Made by a program: the position numbers and the translations under genes. The notes beneath the pieces were generated by a model. It worked only from the letters and a program-made list of their open reading frames with translations. It was not told the DNA's origin and ran no database searches. DNA of 64,000 nucleotides, taken from contig NC_044554.1 in NCBI RefSeq assembly GCF_007565055.1, positions 142,537,463-142,601,462 of the forward strand, written 5' to 3'. Positions 37,443 to 49,842 of the stretch are shown piece after piece. The DNA comes from Rhinopithecus roxellana. Lineage: Eukaryota; Chordata; Mammalia; Primates; Cercopithecidae. Within the stretch, counting starts at the first letter, position 1. Each line of letters begins with the position of its first letter.

Positions 37443-39634
37443 CATCTTTGGCAGAGAAATCTGCTGGAGAGATTTCTGTCTAGTTGAGCTACATTCTTTT
37501 TGCGTCTTGGTACAAGACCCAACACCCAAATTCTTTGACACATATATTTCTTTGCTAGCACAAATACGTTTTATATAATATTTGTGTTTGGAAGATATGG
37601 AGACAATAATATGTATATATCATCACTTTTGCAACAATAAAATATTGGCTGATCCAGAGTGAATCTGTTTATAATGCCAGCAGGAAAGTTTCTGAATGAA
37701 ACTTTTGCAGTGAATATAAATGATGCATTAGAAGCTCTGTTTTCAACATCCATCAAATGAAATGGGAATTCATTGATTAAGTTTATAGAATTTGTAATGA
37801 TTTCAATATGTTGCTGTTGCCCCATACACATAAGCAATCACTTTATTCTTGCACTGGTCTGTGTTTCTACTGTTTGAACTATTACACTGTGTTGCAAATG
37901 TTTGAATTTTATCCCTCCCAGTGAGTTTCTCAAGGGCATGGATTCTGGCTTAATAACCTTTGTATCTTGAAGCATGATGTATTAAGTTCATTTTATTTTA
38001 TAGGGTTGATAAAAATTATTTCTCAAACCATGTAATTACTTTTTGTGTTTTTATGTGACTTTTAATTAGTTTCCCTTCTAAAATAATGATTAACTTGAAG
38101 TTTTCAATAATAAACAGATTTTTTATTATGTGAAGCTGCAAGTTTCTCTTTTATGCAGTAAGAAGGAAAATTTGGTACATAAATAATTTTTTCATGTTCT
38201 TAAGGATTTAAACAAAAACTTTCAGGAGTAATTAAATTACTTGAATAATGTAAATTTTTTATTGTTTGATGGCATAAGTAATTGAAATCTAGACATTTTC
38301 AAATGAATGCTAAAATCTTTGGAAGGTAATTAAATAATTTGCTTGAATAATGCATGTTATATTGAATGGCCTTCATAATTGAAGCAATCTAGACATATTT
38401 TCAGTTTATAATATTTATGTCAACAAGCATATTCTCAATTTTTAAGAAGTCTTGTGGAGCAGACCTTACATTTTTTCAAAGATAGTATTACATTTTTTAA
38501 ATTGTGTATTAAATCCAGTAAAATAGTATGAAGTACTCAAATCCCTGTCCATTAAGGTAAACCAAAAAATAAAAAATTTATTAACAGTTTCTTTATCCTT
38601 CTTAAATTGTTGTTGCATAGAAAACCATATATTCTATACACCCTTCTTGTAACCAAGTACTTTACATTCTTTTATTCAGCTTGCTTTTTTCCACTATCCT
38701 TATCCCTTGAGCATCTTCCATATCAGTCCAGCAACTTATTTGAAAAGTATTTATTATATGTTTATACTTTGCTCAATGTAAAAGGTGCAGAATGGAGGAG
38801 CTAAAGGAGCTCTACAGAATAAAAACCTACAAGGTTCCTGTCCTAGTGGAGGTTACACTCATGGAGGGTATAGACCCTAGACAAAGAGATAATAATAAAA
38901 TGGCAGGCACTGCTAAAGAAAAATAAAGCTAGGTAAGGAGAGCTAGTGACAATGGGCCACTTTGGTGGAGATGGTCAGAGAAGACCTCCCTTTTCAGGGA
39001 TGCATTTGAATGATTGCCAGGAGATAGCCATGTGGACAGCTGGGGAAGATCTTTCCTGAAAGAGAGGCAGGAACAGAGCCTCAGAAGCCAGACCTTATCT
39101 GGCCTATTGGAAGAACAACAAAGAGATCAATGTGACTGGAACTCAATAGCGATGAGACAAGATGTGTATTGAATATACATATATAGTCAGAAAAGTAGCC
39201 AGGATCAGAAATGTAGTACAGTTAGATCTAATTCATGCTTTCACAAGCTTCATGCTGTTCCACTTGGTGGCTACATTATAGCTTATTTGAGGACATTTCA
39301 TGTTCCATTTTTATGTATACAACAATGCTGCAACTGAAAACAATGGTGCAACTAAATCCTTTTACATATACAAGTATATTTGCATTCTTGTGTGAACATA
39401 ACTATAGGATAAATTCCTGATAAGGTATTGCTGGACCAAGGTTATGCCCCTGTAAATATTTATAGACACTCACTGAAATTTTCCTCAAAGTATTTCATGG
39501 AGTTTAACCTTTACATCAAAGTTGGTGTCTGTGGTTGTTTTTCCTATGTCCTTTGCCAACACTGAGTATTGGTAAACTTTAAAATTTTGACTAGTCCAAG
39601 TTAAAATTAGATCTCATTTTTTAAAGTGTATTTA

Positions 39635-39927
39635 TGCCGGGCGCCGTGGCTCACGCCTGTATTCCCAGCAGTCCGGGAGGCCGAGGCAGGTGGATCACGA
39701 GGTCAGGAGTTCAAGACCTGGCCACCATGGTGAAACCCCGTCTCTACTAAAAGTACAAAAATTAGCCAGGTGTGGTGGCTCATGCTTGTAGTCCCAGCTA
39801 CTCAGGAGGCTGAGGCAGGAGAATCATTTGAACCCAGGACGCGGAGGTTGCAGTGAGCTGAGATCACACCACTGCTGCATTCCCACCTGGGCGACAGCGA
39901 GACTCCGTCTCAATTTTAAAAATAAAA
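39635..39927 (+). mobile_element. AluS/Y, 115 bp before BZW2 exon 2
   Basis: Nearly full-length Alu ending 'gactccgtctcaattttaaa'. Confidence 0.9.
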
Positions 39928-40042
39928 GGCATATTCAGTAATGAGAGAGGTTAAACATATGTTCAACCAAATTTATTGCCCATATTTTTTTCATATCGAC
40001 TGCTTATTTGAAATACATAATCTTTATTTTCTTTGTTTTCAG

Positions 40043-40107
40043 AAATTTTATGAATAAGCATCAGAAGCCAGTGCTAACAGGCCAGCGGTTCAAAACTCGG
40101 AAAAGGG
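40043..40107 (+). CDS. BZW2: BZW2 exon 2 with start codon (CDS from 40050)
   Basis: The acceptor is ttgttttcag at 40042. Seven untranslated bases precede ATG at 40050, and 19 codons encode MNKHQKPVLTGQRFKTRKR plus one base of Asp20. The donor is GTAGGT at 40108. The basic N-terminus is characteristic of BZW1/BZW2. The initiation context is poor: T at -3, -2 and -1 and A at +4, which fits published autoregulation of these genes by start-site stringency. A short TG run follows the donor. Confidence 0.97.
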
Positions 40108-40711
40108 GTAGGTTGTGTGTGTGTGTGTTTAAAGTTGTAACCAAAATGTAAGATTGGAGAAGAAGCTGAATGATCCCTGTTTCCCCCAACCTCACTGATT
40201 CTACTCATTTGAGCTCTGAGTGTAGAATCTGACGTGCTTTAGTGAAACCATAGAACTTCCAGTTACTTGTTGGACAAGTTATTTAATTTGCCTACGCTAC
40301 TTGTTTTCATCTACAGAATGGGATAGATATCTCTGTTCAGGTTGTCTTACTTTCATGTGAGGTTATGAAGGCAATTGATGAATTTCACTGGTTTTGACGT
40401 TAGCATTGTATTTGGTTTTTGCCTTCTTTGTCATTTTATGAAAACGTTGATGGCAAAGATGATAAAATGAAAAGTAAATTAGGAAGTGAGATATTGAAGA
40501 GTTTCTTAATTTTTCAGAAATGAGGAAGTCAAAATAAATCTACTCCCCTAAATTCCCCTTAAAAACCATATTTTCAAATGTCTTTCATTGTGGTAAGGGT
40601 AATTATAGACCCATGTTGATGATGACTGGTGAAATTTCTATTTGTGTGAGTGACTTTTTTCTGTTATAACGTTCATCTTAGCATTCTTTTTCTGTAAATA
40701 ATATTTTATAC

Positions 40712-40983
40712 ATTTTTTTAGAGACAGGGTCTTGACTGTCACCCCGGTTGGAGTGCAGTGGTGTGATGATAGCTCACTGCAGCCTCAAACACCTGGGCTC
40801 AAGTGGTCCTTACACCTCAGCCTCCCAAGTAGCTGGGACTATAGGTGCACACCACCACACCTGGCTAATTAAAAAAAAAAAAAATTTGTAGAGACACGGT
40901 CTTGAACTCCTGGCCTCAAGCAGTCCTCCTCCCTTGGCCTCCCAAAGTGCTGAGATTGTGGATGTGAGCCACTGCACCTGGCC
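40712..40983 (-). mobile_element. AluJ
   Basis: 'ttttttagagacagggtctt' to 'cactgcacctggcc'. First of a four-Alu cluster. Confidence 0.9.
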
Positions 40984-41019
40984 TATATAAAGACATTTAT
41001 GTGTGTGTGTATGTATGTA

Positions 41020-41193
41020 TTTATTTATTTAGAGACAGAGTCTCACTCTGTCATCAGGCTGGAGTGCAGTGGCACCATCTCAGCTCACTGCAACCTCCGC
41101 CTCCTGGGTTCAAGCAATTCTTCTGCCTCAGCCTCCCAAGTAGCTGGGGTTACAGGTGCCCGCCATCATGCACAGCTAATTTTTGTATTTTTA
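41020..41193 (-). mobile_element. Alu, half element interrupted by the next Alu
   Basis: Only the right-monomer side is present, stopping at 'ctaatttttgtatttttat' where a TTTTA-rich tail and another Alu follow. Confidence 0.85.
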
Positions 41194-41228
41194 TTATATT
41201 TATTTTATTTTGTATTTTATTTTATTTT
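41194..41228 (+). repeat. (TTTTA)n tract between nested Alus
   Basis: The antisense tail of the Alu at 41225-41458. Confidence 0.85.
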
Positions 41229-41458
41229 TTTGAGATAGGGTCTTGCTCTTACACCCAGGCTGGAATATAGTGGTGGCATCACAGCTACTACAGACTTGAC
41301 CTTCTGGGCTCAAGTGCTCCTCCCACCTCAGCCACCCAAGAAACCACTTTTTTGTGGAGACAAGGTCTTGCTATGTTGTTGAAGCTGGTCTCAAGCAGTG
41401 TTCCTGTCTCAGCTTCCCAGTGTGATGGGATTATAGGCATGAGCCACCACACCAAGCC
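41225..41458 (-). mobile_element. AluJ with internal deletion
   Basis: 'ttgagatagggtcttgctct' to 'caccacaccaagcc', shortened in the middle. Confidence 0.88.
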
Positions 41459-41544
41459 AAGAATATTTTAAATATGATTTCATATTTAGTCAGTTTTGCA
41501 TAATTATATAGAGGTCCTCTTGGATATAAGAATAGCTGAACTGG

Positions 41545-41839
41545 GGCCAGGCTCGGTGGCTCACACCTGTAATCCCATGCTTTGGGAGGCTGAGGCAGGC
41601 GGATCACCTGAGTTTGGGAGTTTGAGACCAGCCTGACCAACATGGTGAAACCCAGTCTCTACTAAAAGTACAAAATTAGCCGGGCATGGTGGCACATGCC
41701 TGTAATCCCAGCTACTCTGGAGGCTGAGGCAGGAGAATCGCTTGAACCCGGGAGGCAGAAGTTGCAGTGAGCCGACATCGCGCCATTGAACTCCAGCCTG
41801 GGCAACAAGCAAAACTCCATCTCAAAAAAAAAAAAAAAA
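41545..41839 (+). mobile_element. AluS
   Basis: Full length; flanking duplication gctgaactg (41535-41543 and 41841-41849). Confidence 0.92.
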
Positions 41840-43621
41840 TGCTGAACTGAAACTCAATAGGGAAACTTTTTCAAAGAGGAAACATGATATGAGTGATTAA
41901 GTTAAATAAAGTTGAAGGGAATTACTGAAAAATATTTAAGGTAGTATGTATAAAGATAAAAGATGTTGGAGCAGAATCCCATGTAATGATCTTGGAGGAC
42001 TAAATTATTTCATTGATAACTGACTTTATATGCCTTTGGCAGTCACTGCTAAGCAGCCTGTGTTGTCTTGCAATGCTATGTCCATTTAAGTAACAAGTCC
42101 AGTCATGTAGACAGAAAAGAAATTGCAATATAATAGATCACTTGGATCAGAAGAGTTTGTAAGAGTCACTAGGAAGCAGTAAGACTGAATTTAACTGTGT
42201 GCTGTCTGCTGGGAAGCTTCATGTTCAAAGTAAAATATAAAAATAAAAATAAAAAAATTAAGTAACCAAAAAATACTTTGTACAGTTTTTCTGTTTTGCA
42301 CTCTCCCTTTTCTATTTTTTTCATTTCTGGCCTATCCCCATAAGAAGAGTAAGTAGAAGTATAACCTGAGCCACTTCTCTATTTAGTCCTCATCTTAGTC
42401 TTTCAAATTGTGCCCCACTGCATTGCCCCTTGCCATCTGGAAGCGGATATCAAACACAAAGTGCTAACCAGAATTCATTGTCTCATTGTTTAAAGCAGTC
42501 TTGGAAAAAAGGATATGGATGATTTTAAAAGGATTTATCAGTAATAAACAATATGGTTCAGAAACCTGTGATAATAGCTAATATATGCCCAGCTATGAGG
42601 CACAGAAACATTTGCTATTGCCTGCCCCTGGGGGATCGTGTTAATCTCAGAGCTGGATCTCCAGCTCAAGCATCTTTATTAGTGTGACGCTAATCCACTG
42701 GAACTGAGCTCAAGAGAGGGCCTCAGAATGTGTTGCACAACAGCAGACGTGAGTCAGCGAGTAAACTGGCCCTTACAGTTTGTCTTCAGTTTAGAACCGG
42801 AAAGTTTCCTCTCCTTCAGAACCGGTTTGCCTCTGAATCGCTTGGTGGTCAAGATTGTGCTGTTGGAGTACTCAGGGAGAGCCACTGAGAAATATATATT
42901 ATTTGCCAGTTGATCTGGATTTATATAACTCATATCTCTTGGGGATTTAAGCAACACTTGAGCCATTTTGTGCCACACTCCTGATGGGGGAATAAAAATG
43001 GAGTCAACCTCATTTTCTGCTCCTCTTGGCAGTGAAATGCCTCCTGATGATTTCTCATCCTTAACTTTGCTATTATGAAGGAGCTGACATCAAATAAGTG
43101 GTTAGCAATTTTGTAGAGCTGGGGAAAATTACTACTGAGGATATTTCAAGGTCCTTGTGATAGGCTGTTTTCTGAAGATATGTCTTCACTTTGAAACATT
43201 TCCTAGCAAAGTGAACGCTCCTGCATGCCAAGTTAGTATGACAATGTATTTCTTATTGCATTGACATTACTGCTTAGCGTTAAAATACAAACGTCATGGC
43301 AGGACACATTATGTAATAGAACTCTAATCAGATTCTCTTTTCCTTTATGAAATACATCTCGCTTATGATATATTCTCCAAAGTAATTATGTTTTTTACTG
43401 TAGCTTGTGGAAATCTGAAAGGATGAAAATTTCTCCCATGAGCAATTGGATTATGCTTTGCTAAATGAAACATTTAATAATTGAACTGGTCTTTCTGCAC
43501 ATTTGTAGAAAAATTGGATTACAATTAGTGAAAACAAGAGAGAGAAAAAAAGGTCAAACTGCAGGCATTCAGCATGACCATGTGCTCAGGTTTCTCCCTG
43601 AGACTTTAGCTCTCTAATAAT

Positions 43622-43931
43622 GTTTTTTGTTGTTGTTGCTGGAGACAGTCTCACTCTGTCATCTAGGCTGGATTTCAGTGGCACAATCTCAGCTCACTGC
43701 AGCCTCTGCCTCCCAGATTCAAGCGATTCTTGTGCCTCAGCCTCCCAAGTAGCTGGGATTACAGGCGTGCACCACCACAGCCAGCTAATTTTTGTAATTT
43801 TTAGTAGACATGAAGTTTCATCATGTTGCTCAGGCTCGTCTCAGAACTACTGGCCTCAAGTGATCCATCTACCTTGGCCTCCCAAAGTGCTGGAATTACA
43901 GGCTGGGCACGGTGAGCCACCGTGCCCAGCC
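43622..43931 (-). mobile_element. AluS with a hairpin-forming insertion at its 5' end
   Basis: Full length with a (TTG)n tail remnant. Near its end the usual sequence is replaced so that 43901-43931 forms a perfect inverted repeat. Confidence 0.9.
43901..43931. repeat. Perfect 14-bp inverted repeat, 3-base loop
   Basis: Arm ggctgggcacggtg (43901-43914), loop agc, arm caccgtgcccagcc (43918-43931). The first arm is not part of a normal Alu at this place. Confidence 0.95.
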
Positions 43932-46147
43932 ATATAATAATTGGTTTTAAATCACTTTTAGCTTTATAATAAGTGGTGTTAATAACTACATGAGTAAACC
44001 TTTAAATCTTGAAATATATGTGCAAATATGAGTATATATATACATAAAATTAGAAAATACATTTGATTTTACAGGAAAAAAGAAAATATGTGATTTTAAA
44101 ATTCATTGCTACGTCTCAGTGATATTCAGAAAGGGATGTAGGTTCTGCTGTTATATTACTTCACTAATGTGTTTTTAACCAGTTACTGTAGTTCCCGCAA
44201 TAAGCAAGCTAGATAACGTATAGGCATATTTGAGTGTCAGAATTAGGCCCATTTCTTCTCTGTGTCAGTACAAGGGCTATTATGACTAACTCTTGAGTAT
44301 CACAATTATGATTCACCAGCACAGTTTAAATTGGAGACCCCTAATTATATCCTTCTCGCTCTTAAGGGAGACTTGAACTGCCAAATGGAAATCCAAGGAA
44401 GCAATGGCATATTTTCATTCGAATTTTGTTAGTATTTCTGCTAGACTGTTCTCTAATAAAATACAAACTGGATTTACTGTACTTTCAGATGAAAAAGACT
44501 CTTTAGGTCCAATGTTGTCTTGTTTCTCAAGTTTCCATTCGTGTTCTTTCCGTTTTCTTATATGGCAGTTTTCTAGTCCTTTTGATGGGCAGTTTGTTTT
44601 AGCAGCTGGGAGCTTTTTTCAGCCTGCAAAACAATTATTAGTCCTATCGGTCCATCATAAGTTTTTAAGATTCCCAAGCTGTAAGTAATCATTTTGACCT
44701 ACCACCCTTATTGCTCACTGTTGAAATATCCTTGGCTGTAGTATGCTATCTTCCTTTTTCTCTTTGCTGGTAATTCTTTTGGAATGGGAGAATGAAGATC
44801 TTTTTACAAACAAGTTTTCAAGTTGTGTCTTAAATTGAAAACAAAGTCCTCTGCTTGGATTCTTGGCATAGTCTGGGTTTTTCCTCATTTATCCGTTTAC
44901 ATTTCCCAGTACCTCCATTTGTGATTTTCAAATCATCAAAATCTGTTCTACCACCTGAATCAACATCCAACCATGTTGTAGGGCCTTTGTGGGAATGACC
45001 TTATTTGATTTTGGAAACTGGTCACAAGACTTAATATAACAGCATGTAGTTGTTTTACTTCTACCATTCTCATATTATAGGAAAGAAAATATCTTTCTTC
45101 AACAGGGAAGAATTGCCTGTTGGCTAGACCCTGAGTGGGAGGTGAAGTTTTCTGTGCTTGTCAGTGGGTTCCTTTTGTGTAGAAACACAGTTATCCCCTC
45201 CTCCTGTTCCACCTAATGTATTCCTCTAGAATTCCTATCCGTTTTCCTCCCCCTCTACACAACAAGACCCTAATTATATTTTTTCTGCAGTCACCATTTG
45301 CATGTTCTTGACTGCATAATGTTTTGCTTACAGCATCAAAAGGACTTTTTATCTCTTGTTCATGATGAATATTGTCCCAGTTAATTTATGTGTGTCTTTA
45401 TGGTATCTCACGCTGCGTGACTCTGACTGGTACTGGGAATGCCATTCTTCTCTGGTTCTCATGCTGATGTGACTAGCGTTAACCACTTACAACCCAGCCC
45501 TTCTGTTAGACCACTTACAAGCAGTACAAACTAAGCAGTTGCAGTATGGTTTTAAAATGTAGCTTTTAATTGTGTCAAAGTTATGCATGCACATAGTATG
45601 GCTAGTTCTTGATTTTTCTGTTGGAGATATTAAATATACCTTTTCTACGATGGAAAATGATGATTCAGCTCTCTTTCATTGCTCACTTCTCCCCACCCCC
45701 ATACTTCCTGTCCTTCTCTATTCTTTCATTGTATCATAGTTTTAGCCACACCAATGTTTAGGGTTTATATTTTTGTGACTTTGTACATGCTATTCACAGC
45801 TGAACTGACATGACTACATTTTTAAAAAATAACATTATTTTGTTATCTCTTGATTTAACAAATGTAATTATCTCTTGAGTGGGGTGGGGCTTAGTTTTCT
45901 GTGGCTTAAAATTAGACAACCCTAACCTTTCCCTTTGTTGTATAAATCTCTTAATACAAAACACTTAAGGAAAAGCTTTAAATGTCCTTTCACCATTAAC
46001 CACAAGAGTACTATTACCTGTCTTGTTTTTCCCCTCTTGCCTGGGGTCTCAGGACTTACTCTTCAGTTATTGTCTATTTTTGAGGCCTTGGGTGTCTCAG
46101 TATATGTATGTTCATATTGCTCTTACCCTTGATTAGTAGTTTGGCTG

Positions 46148-46424
46148 GGCCAGGCACAGTGGCTCATGCCTGTAACCCCAATACTTTGGGAGACCAAGGC
46201 TGGTGGATCCTTTTAGGCCAAGAGTTTGAGACCAGCCTGTGCAACATGGCAAGATCCTGTCTGTACTGAAGATACAAATCTAGTATCTGTAGTCCCAGTT
46301 ACTTGGGAAACTGAAGCAGGAAAATCACATGAACCCAGGAGGTGGAGGTTACGGTGAGCCAAGATTGCGCCACTGCCCTCCAGCCTGGGTGACAGAGTGA
46401 GACCCTGTCTCAAAAAAAAAAAAA
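46148..46424 (+). mobile_element. Alu (S/J)
   Basis: Diverged, slightly shortened copy ending in 'ctgtctcaaaaaaaaa'. Confidence 0.9.
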
Positions 46425-46782
46425 GTTTTTCTTTTGGCTGAACACTGACAAGAACTCTAGGCTGGAAATACTTTTCCCTAAGAATTCTGAGGAAATGTCT
46501 TCTGTGTTTCGTATTTCTGTCGAGCAATTGAGTTGCTTGATACTTTTTACATACCACTTGTTTTTTTGTTTTTTTTTTTTTGCCCCTGAAACTTCAGATA
46601 ATTGCTTTGTTCCCAGTATTCTGAAATCTCACAGTCATCATTGTACCTTGTGTGAATCCACTTTCAATCTTTGTGCGGGGTTCCCAGATAACCATGTACG
46701 TGGAAACAATCTTTCATTTCTATGAGGTTTATTGAGATTTTTCAAAAAATTTCCTTTCCTTTGTTTTCTCATTCTGTCTGTT

Positions 46783-46785
<3 letters not shown>

Positions 46786-46816
<31 letters not shown>
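46786..46816 (+). repeat. Poly-T tract
   Basis: A run of 31 T without an Alu body attached. Confidence 0.9.
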
Positions 46817-46819
<3 letters not shown>

Positions 46820-47749
46820 GTTTGACAGGTCTGCCCTTTTTCTATTCTTTTTCTACTATTTTCTAGGTCTTTGACCTTTTTTCTAGTTTCTGAAAGATAA
46901 TCTTAGCTTTCTCTTAATGCTGCCATTGAGTTGTTTACTTTTTCTATCATATTTTTTATTTCTAAGAACTCTTTATTTATGAAATATTTTTGTAATATTC
47001 TCTTCCCTCCCTCCCACTTCTGTTGCAGATCTTTCACCTCTAGAGATATCTATGTTGCGATTTTTTCTTTTGAAGTTTTGGGTTCATCCTTTGCTCCTCT
47101 CTCCTCACATCCAGAGTTATTCTCCATGGGTGTGGGAAAAAAAGGTGATGTCCTTTGAGTTGCACTACAGACACTTTACCTTTAATCCACTCATTTTATT
47201 TCCACCAAATCTGACATGTAGTTTGTGATCTTCACTTCTTATCAACAGTGTATGATCCCTGCTTTGTTCAAGACCTGGCTCCAAGTCGACTTTCCACAAA
47301 GTTTTGCTAGAGTCTAGACCAAAACTCCTTCCAAACCCAAACTTCCAGTCACCACACCAAACTACTTCTCTAGGTTCATGTGTCCATTTCACTGTGACAG
47401 CTCATTTATGCTTTTCATGTGTGCCTTTGCGATTGCTTTGTATTTGTCTTATCCACTTTGCTAAGGAAAAAAAGCTATATCATATCTGTATCCCTGTCAG
47501 TCCTCTGAAGCCCCACAAAATCAAAACAATTTTTATAATGATACCAATATATTATTCACATCTTTCACATAATTCTCTCATAATTTTACAGAGGAGTTTT
47601 CTAGCGTTTAAAGATGTATGATCATGATTTGCAAGAGTATAAAACAATACTATCCTCACTAATTTTTTTGTTAAATAAATACATAAGATGTTTTGTTTTA
47701 ATTTCTTAAAATAAGTATCCATAGATTGAACCTCCATAAACAAAAACTC

Positions 47750-47850
47750 CCTTTGGAATGCTTGGGAATTAGGATTCCAAAGAGTTTTTTGGATTAGGAT
47801 CCAAAACTTTGGAATTAGGGTTCCAAAGTTTGGGACCCTAATTCCAAATG
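47750..47850. repeat. Short palindromic repeat cluster
   Basis: Three variants of 'ggattagg..tccaaa' occur in tandem. Arms tttggaattagggt (47808-47821) and accctaattccaaa (47835-47848) form a perfect 14-bp inverted repeat with a 13-base spacer. Confidence 0.9.
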
Positions 47851-47970
47851 TACATTTTAAGTGTCAAGAGGTCATGAGACCAAAAAGTTTAGCACATGTG
47901 TCCTGAAGCTGTAGATATACATATATGTCTCATTGCATCTTTTAAATATTTAAATACTCTGCAATAAATT

Positions 47971-48274
47971 CTTTTTTATTTATTTTTATTTTTTTCAGAC
48001 GACGTTTCACTCTTGTCCCCCAGGCTGGGGTGCAATGGCATGATCTCTGCTCACCTCAACCTCCACCTCCTGGGTTCACGTGATTACCTCAGCCTCCCAA
48101 GTAACTGGGATTACAGGCACCCACCACCATGCCCAGCTAGTTTTTTATATTTTTAATAGAGATGGGATTTCATTGTTTTGGCAAGGCTGGTCTCGAATTC
48201 CTGACCTCAGGTGATCCACCCGCCTTTGCCTCCCAAAGTGCTGGGATTACAGGCGTGAACTAGCGCACTCGGCC
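47971..48274 (-). mobile_element. AluS, 207 bp before BZW2 exon 3
   Basis: Full length with a TTTA-rich tail, ending 'gcgcactcggcc'. Confidence 0.9.
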
Positions 48275-48481
48275 TGCAGTAACTTATTTTAAAAGAGACA
48301 TCCCTTCTTATTCCCCTCCGCCATCTTTATTTGTTTATATTTGTATATTCTCCTGCATTCTTAGGCGATGCTCTGTGGATATTTTTTCCTATCTTAGATA
48401 AAATAGAATTTAAGTTTTGATTGTTATACTCTCAGTATTTATTTATTTATTTGACTGTTATTTTGAATTGTTTTATTTTAG

Positions 48482-48658
48482 ATGAAAAAGAGAAATTCGA
48501 ACCCACAGTCTTCAGGGATACACTTGTCCAGGGGCTTAATGAGGCTGGTGATGACCTTGAAGCTGTAGCCAAATTTCTGGACTCTACAGGCTCAAGATTA
48601 GATTATCGTCGCTATGCAGACACACTCTTCGATATCCTGGTGGCTGGCAGTATGCTTG
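48482..48658 (+). CDS. BZW2: BZW2 exon 3
   Basis: This 177-bp exon runs from an acceptor at 48481 (tattttag) to a donor at 48659 (GTAAAC). It completes Asp20 and encodes 58 full codons, EKEKFEPTVFRDTLVQGLNE through DILVAGSML, plus one base. The segment is the first helical repeats of the N-terminal HEAT-like domain. The frame joins exon 2 and exon 4 exactly. The exon sits between oppositely oriented Alus (47971-48274 minus and 49843-50144 plus). Confidence 0.98.
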
Positions 48659-49842
48659 GTAAACCATGCATTATTGCTTCTTGTAGTATATTTATATATT
48701 TTTAATTCTATTGAAGTATTTCCTTATAAGGTAGAGTCTTTATAAGTTTATGTTTATTAGAGTTGATAGAAATACAATGATTTATGATTTGGAATGGTAT
48801 TAATGCGGATGTGAAGTGATTATTGGTTAATAGAGGCATAGGACGGAGGACTTTACTTAATGTTACAATGAAGTTGGCTGCTTTGCTTTTCCTGAAAGCC
48901 ACCTTTCTCATGTGTCCATAATCTTTCAGTGTTTTTGGAGGAGCCATAAAAGGGGTAATTTCTGCAAAAGACTGTAACTTGGTATATAAATTTCCAAGGT
49001 TTAATTAATGCCATTTCATCCATAAATAAAACTTATAAGAAATAGTTTAAACCTAGTTTTTGAAAAATCATTTAAATTGTAAGTATAAGTAGAAAAATTA
49101 AAGATAGAAGATTAGAAATTGTTAAAGATAGGTAAAAACAAAATAAAAGCTATACCTTTTAGAACAGAAGCATCAGGAAAGAAGGCTTCAGAATACTATT
49201 TAAGTTTATTAAGTAGATGATTCTAATATTTATTAAGTATAATAACCACCCATTTTTCCTCTCATAGTCATTCTTAGATCTGAGTTCTTATAGTTAGTTC
49301 CTGTGGTAGCTGTAAATCACTAGAAATGGTCGAATTTCCTAGGCCAGGAATTTTTAGTTTGCAAATGTGTGCAAGTGTTTCAGTTGTTAAAAAGACTTGA
49401 GGGGGGAGGGCAGGTATGTGTCTACTCTGCTATGCAAAGAACATGCAACATCATGAAAGATTGCCTTGCCCAAAGTGCCATCATTGTCTTTCCTTGAGAA
49501 AACACTGCTTAAACCAGCCTACCTTGGCTTTGAAAAAGAATGTGCATACATTCTTCCGTCTTGAGGTGGAACTGCCCATAAATTCCTTTTTCTCTGAGCT
49601 CTTATTTCAAGCAATCTGTTTGGTACATGGCCCAATTGACTACTAGGCCTTCTGTCATTCTGCATTGCTAGTTTTCACCACATAATGAATTAGTTTTGTT
49701 GTTCTTATTGTTATGAAGAGCTTACATTATGACTGTAGATAATTCAAGTATAACAGCTATCTATATTGAACTCAAATCCTATTACCCGAAAATAATAATT
49801 GTTAACATTTTGGTTATTTCCCTTCTAGAAATCTCTTTAGCA

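Larger units (their letters stand above)
21155..40042. other. BZW2 intron 1
   Basis: This 18.9-kb intron has a long Alu-free stretch (21155-27387) with only a MIR (about 23105-23300) and old L2-like pieces. It is followed by Alus at 27391, 28859, 29424, 33631, 33823, 34811, 37250 and 39635, an L1 3' end (30350-30735), microsatellites and a hAT-type element (35290-35650). The other parts look unique and AT-rich, with no supported exon. Confidence 0.7.
40108..48481. other. BZW2 intron 2
   Basis: This 8.4-kb intron opens with a cluster of four Alus (40712-41839). It then has an Alu-free stretch (41840-43621) with regulatory-like motifs, then Alus at 43622, 46148 and 47971. It also has a 31-base poly-T (46786-46816) and a short palindromic repeat cluster (47750-47850). 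The region 44000-46100 is unassigned. Confidence 0.7.

Noticed and set aside
44404..44688. 94-codon open frame in BZW2 intron 2
   Set aside because: Serine/phenylalanine-rich, no domain, no splice context. It is probably chance or decayed repeat.
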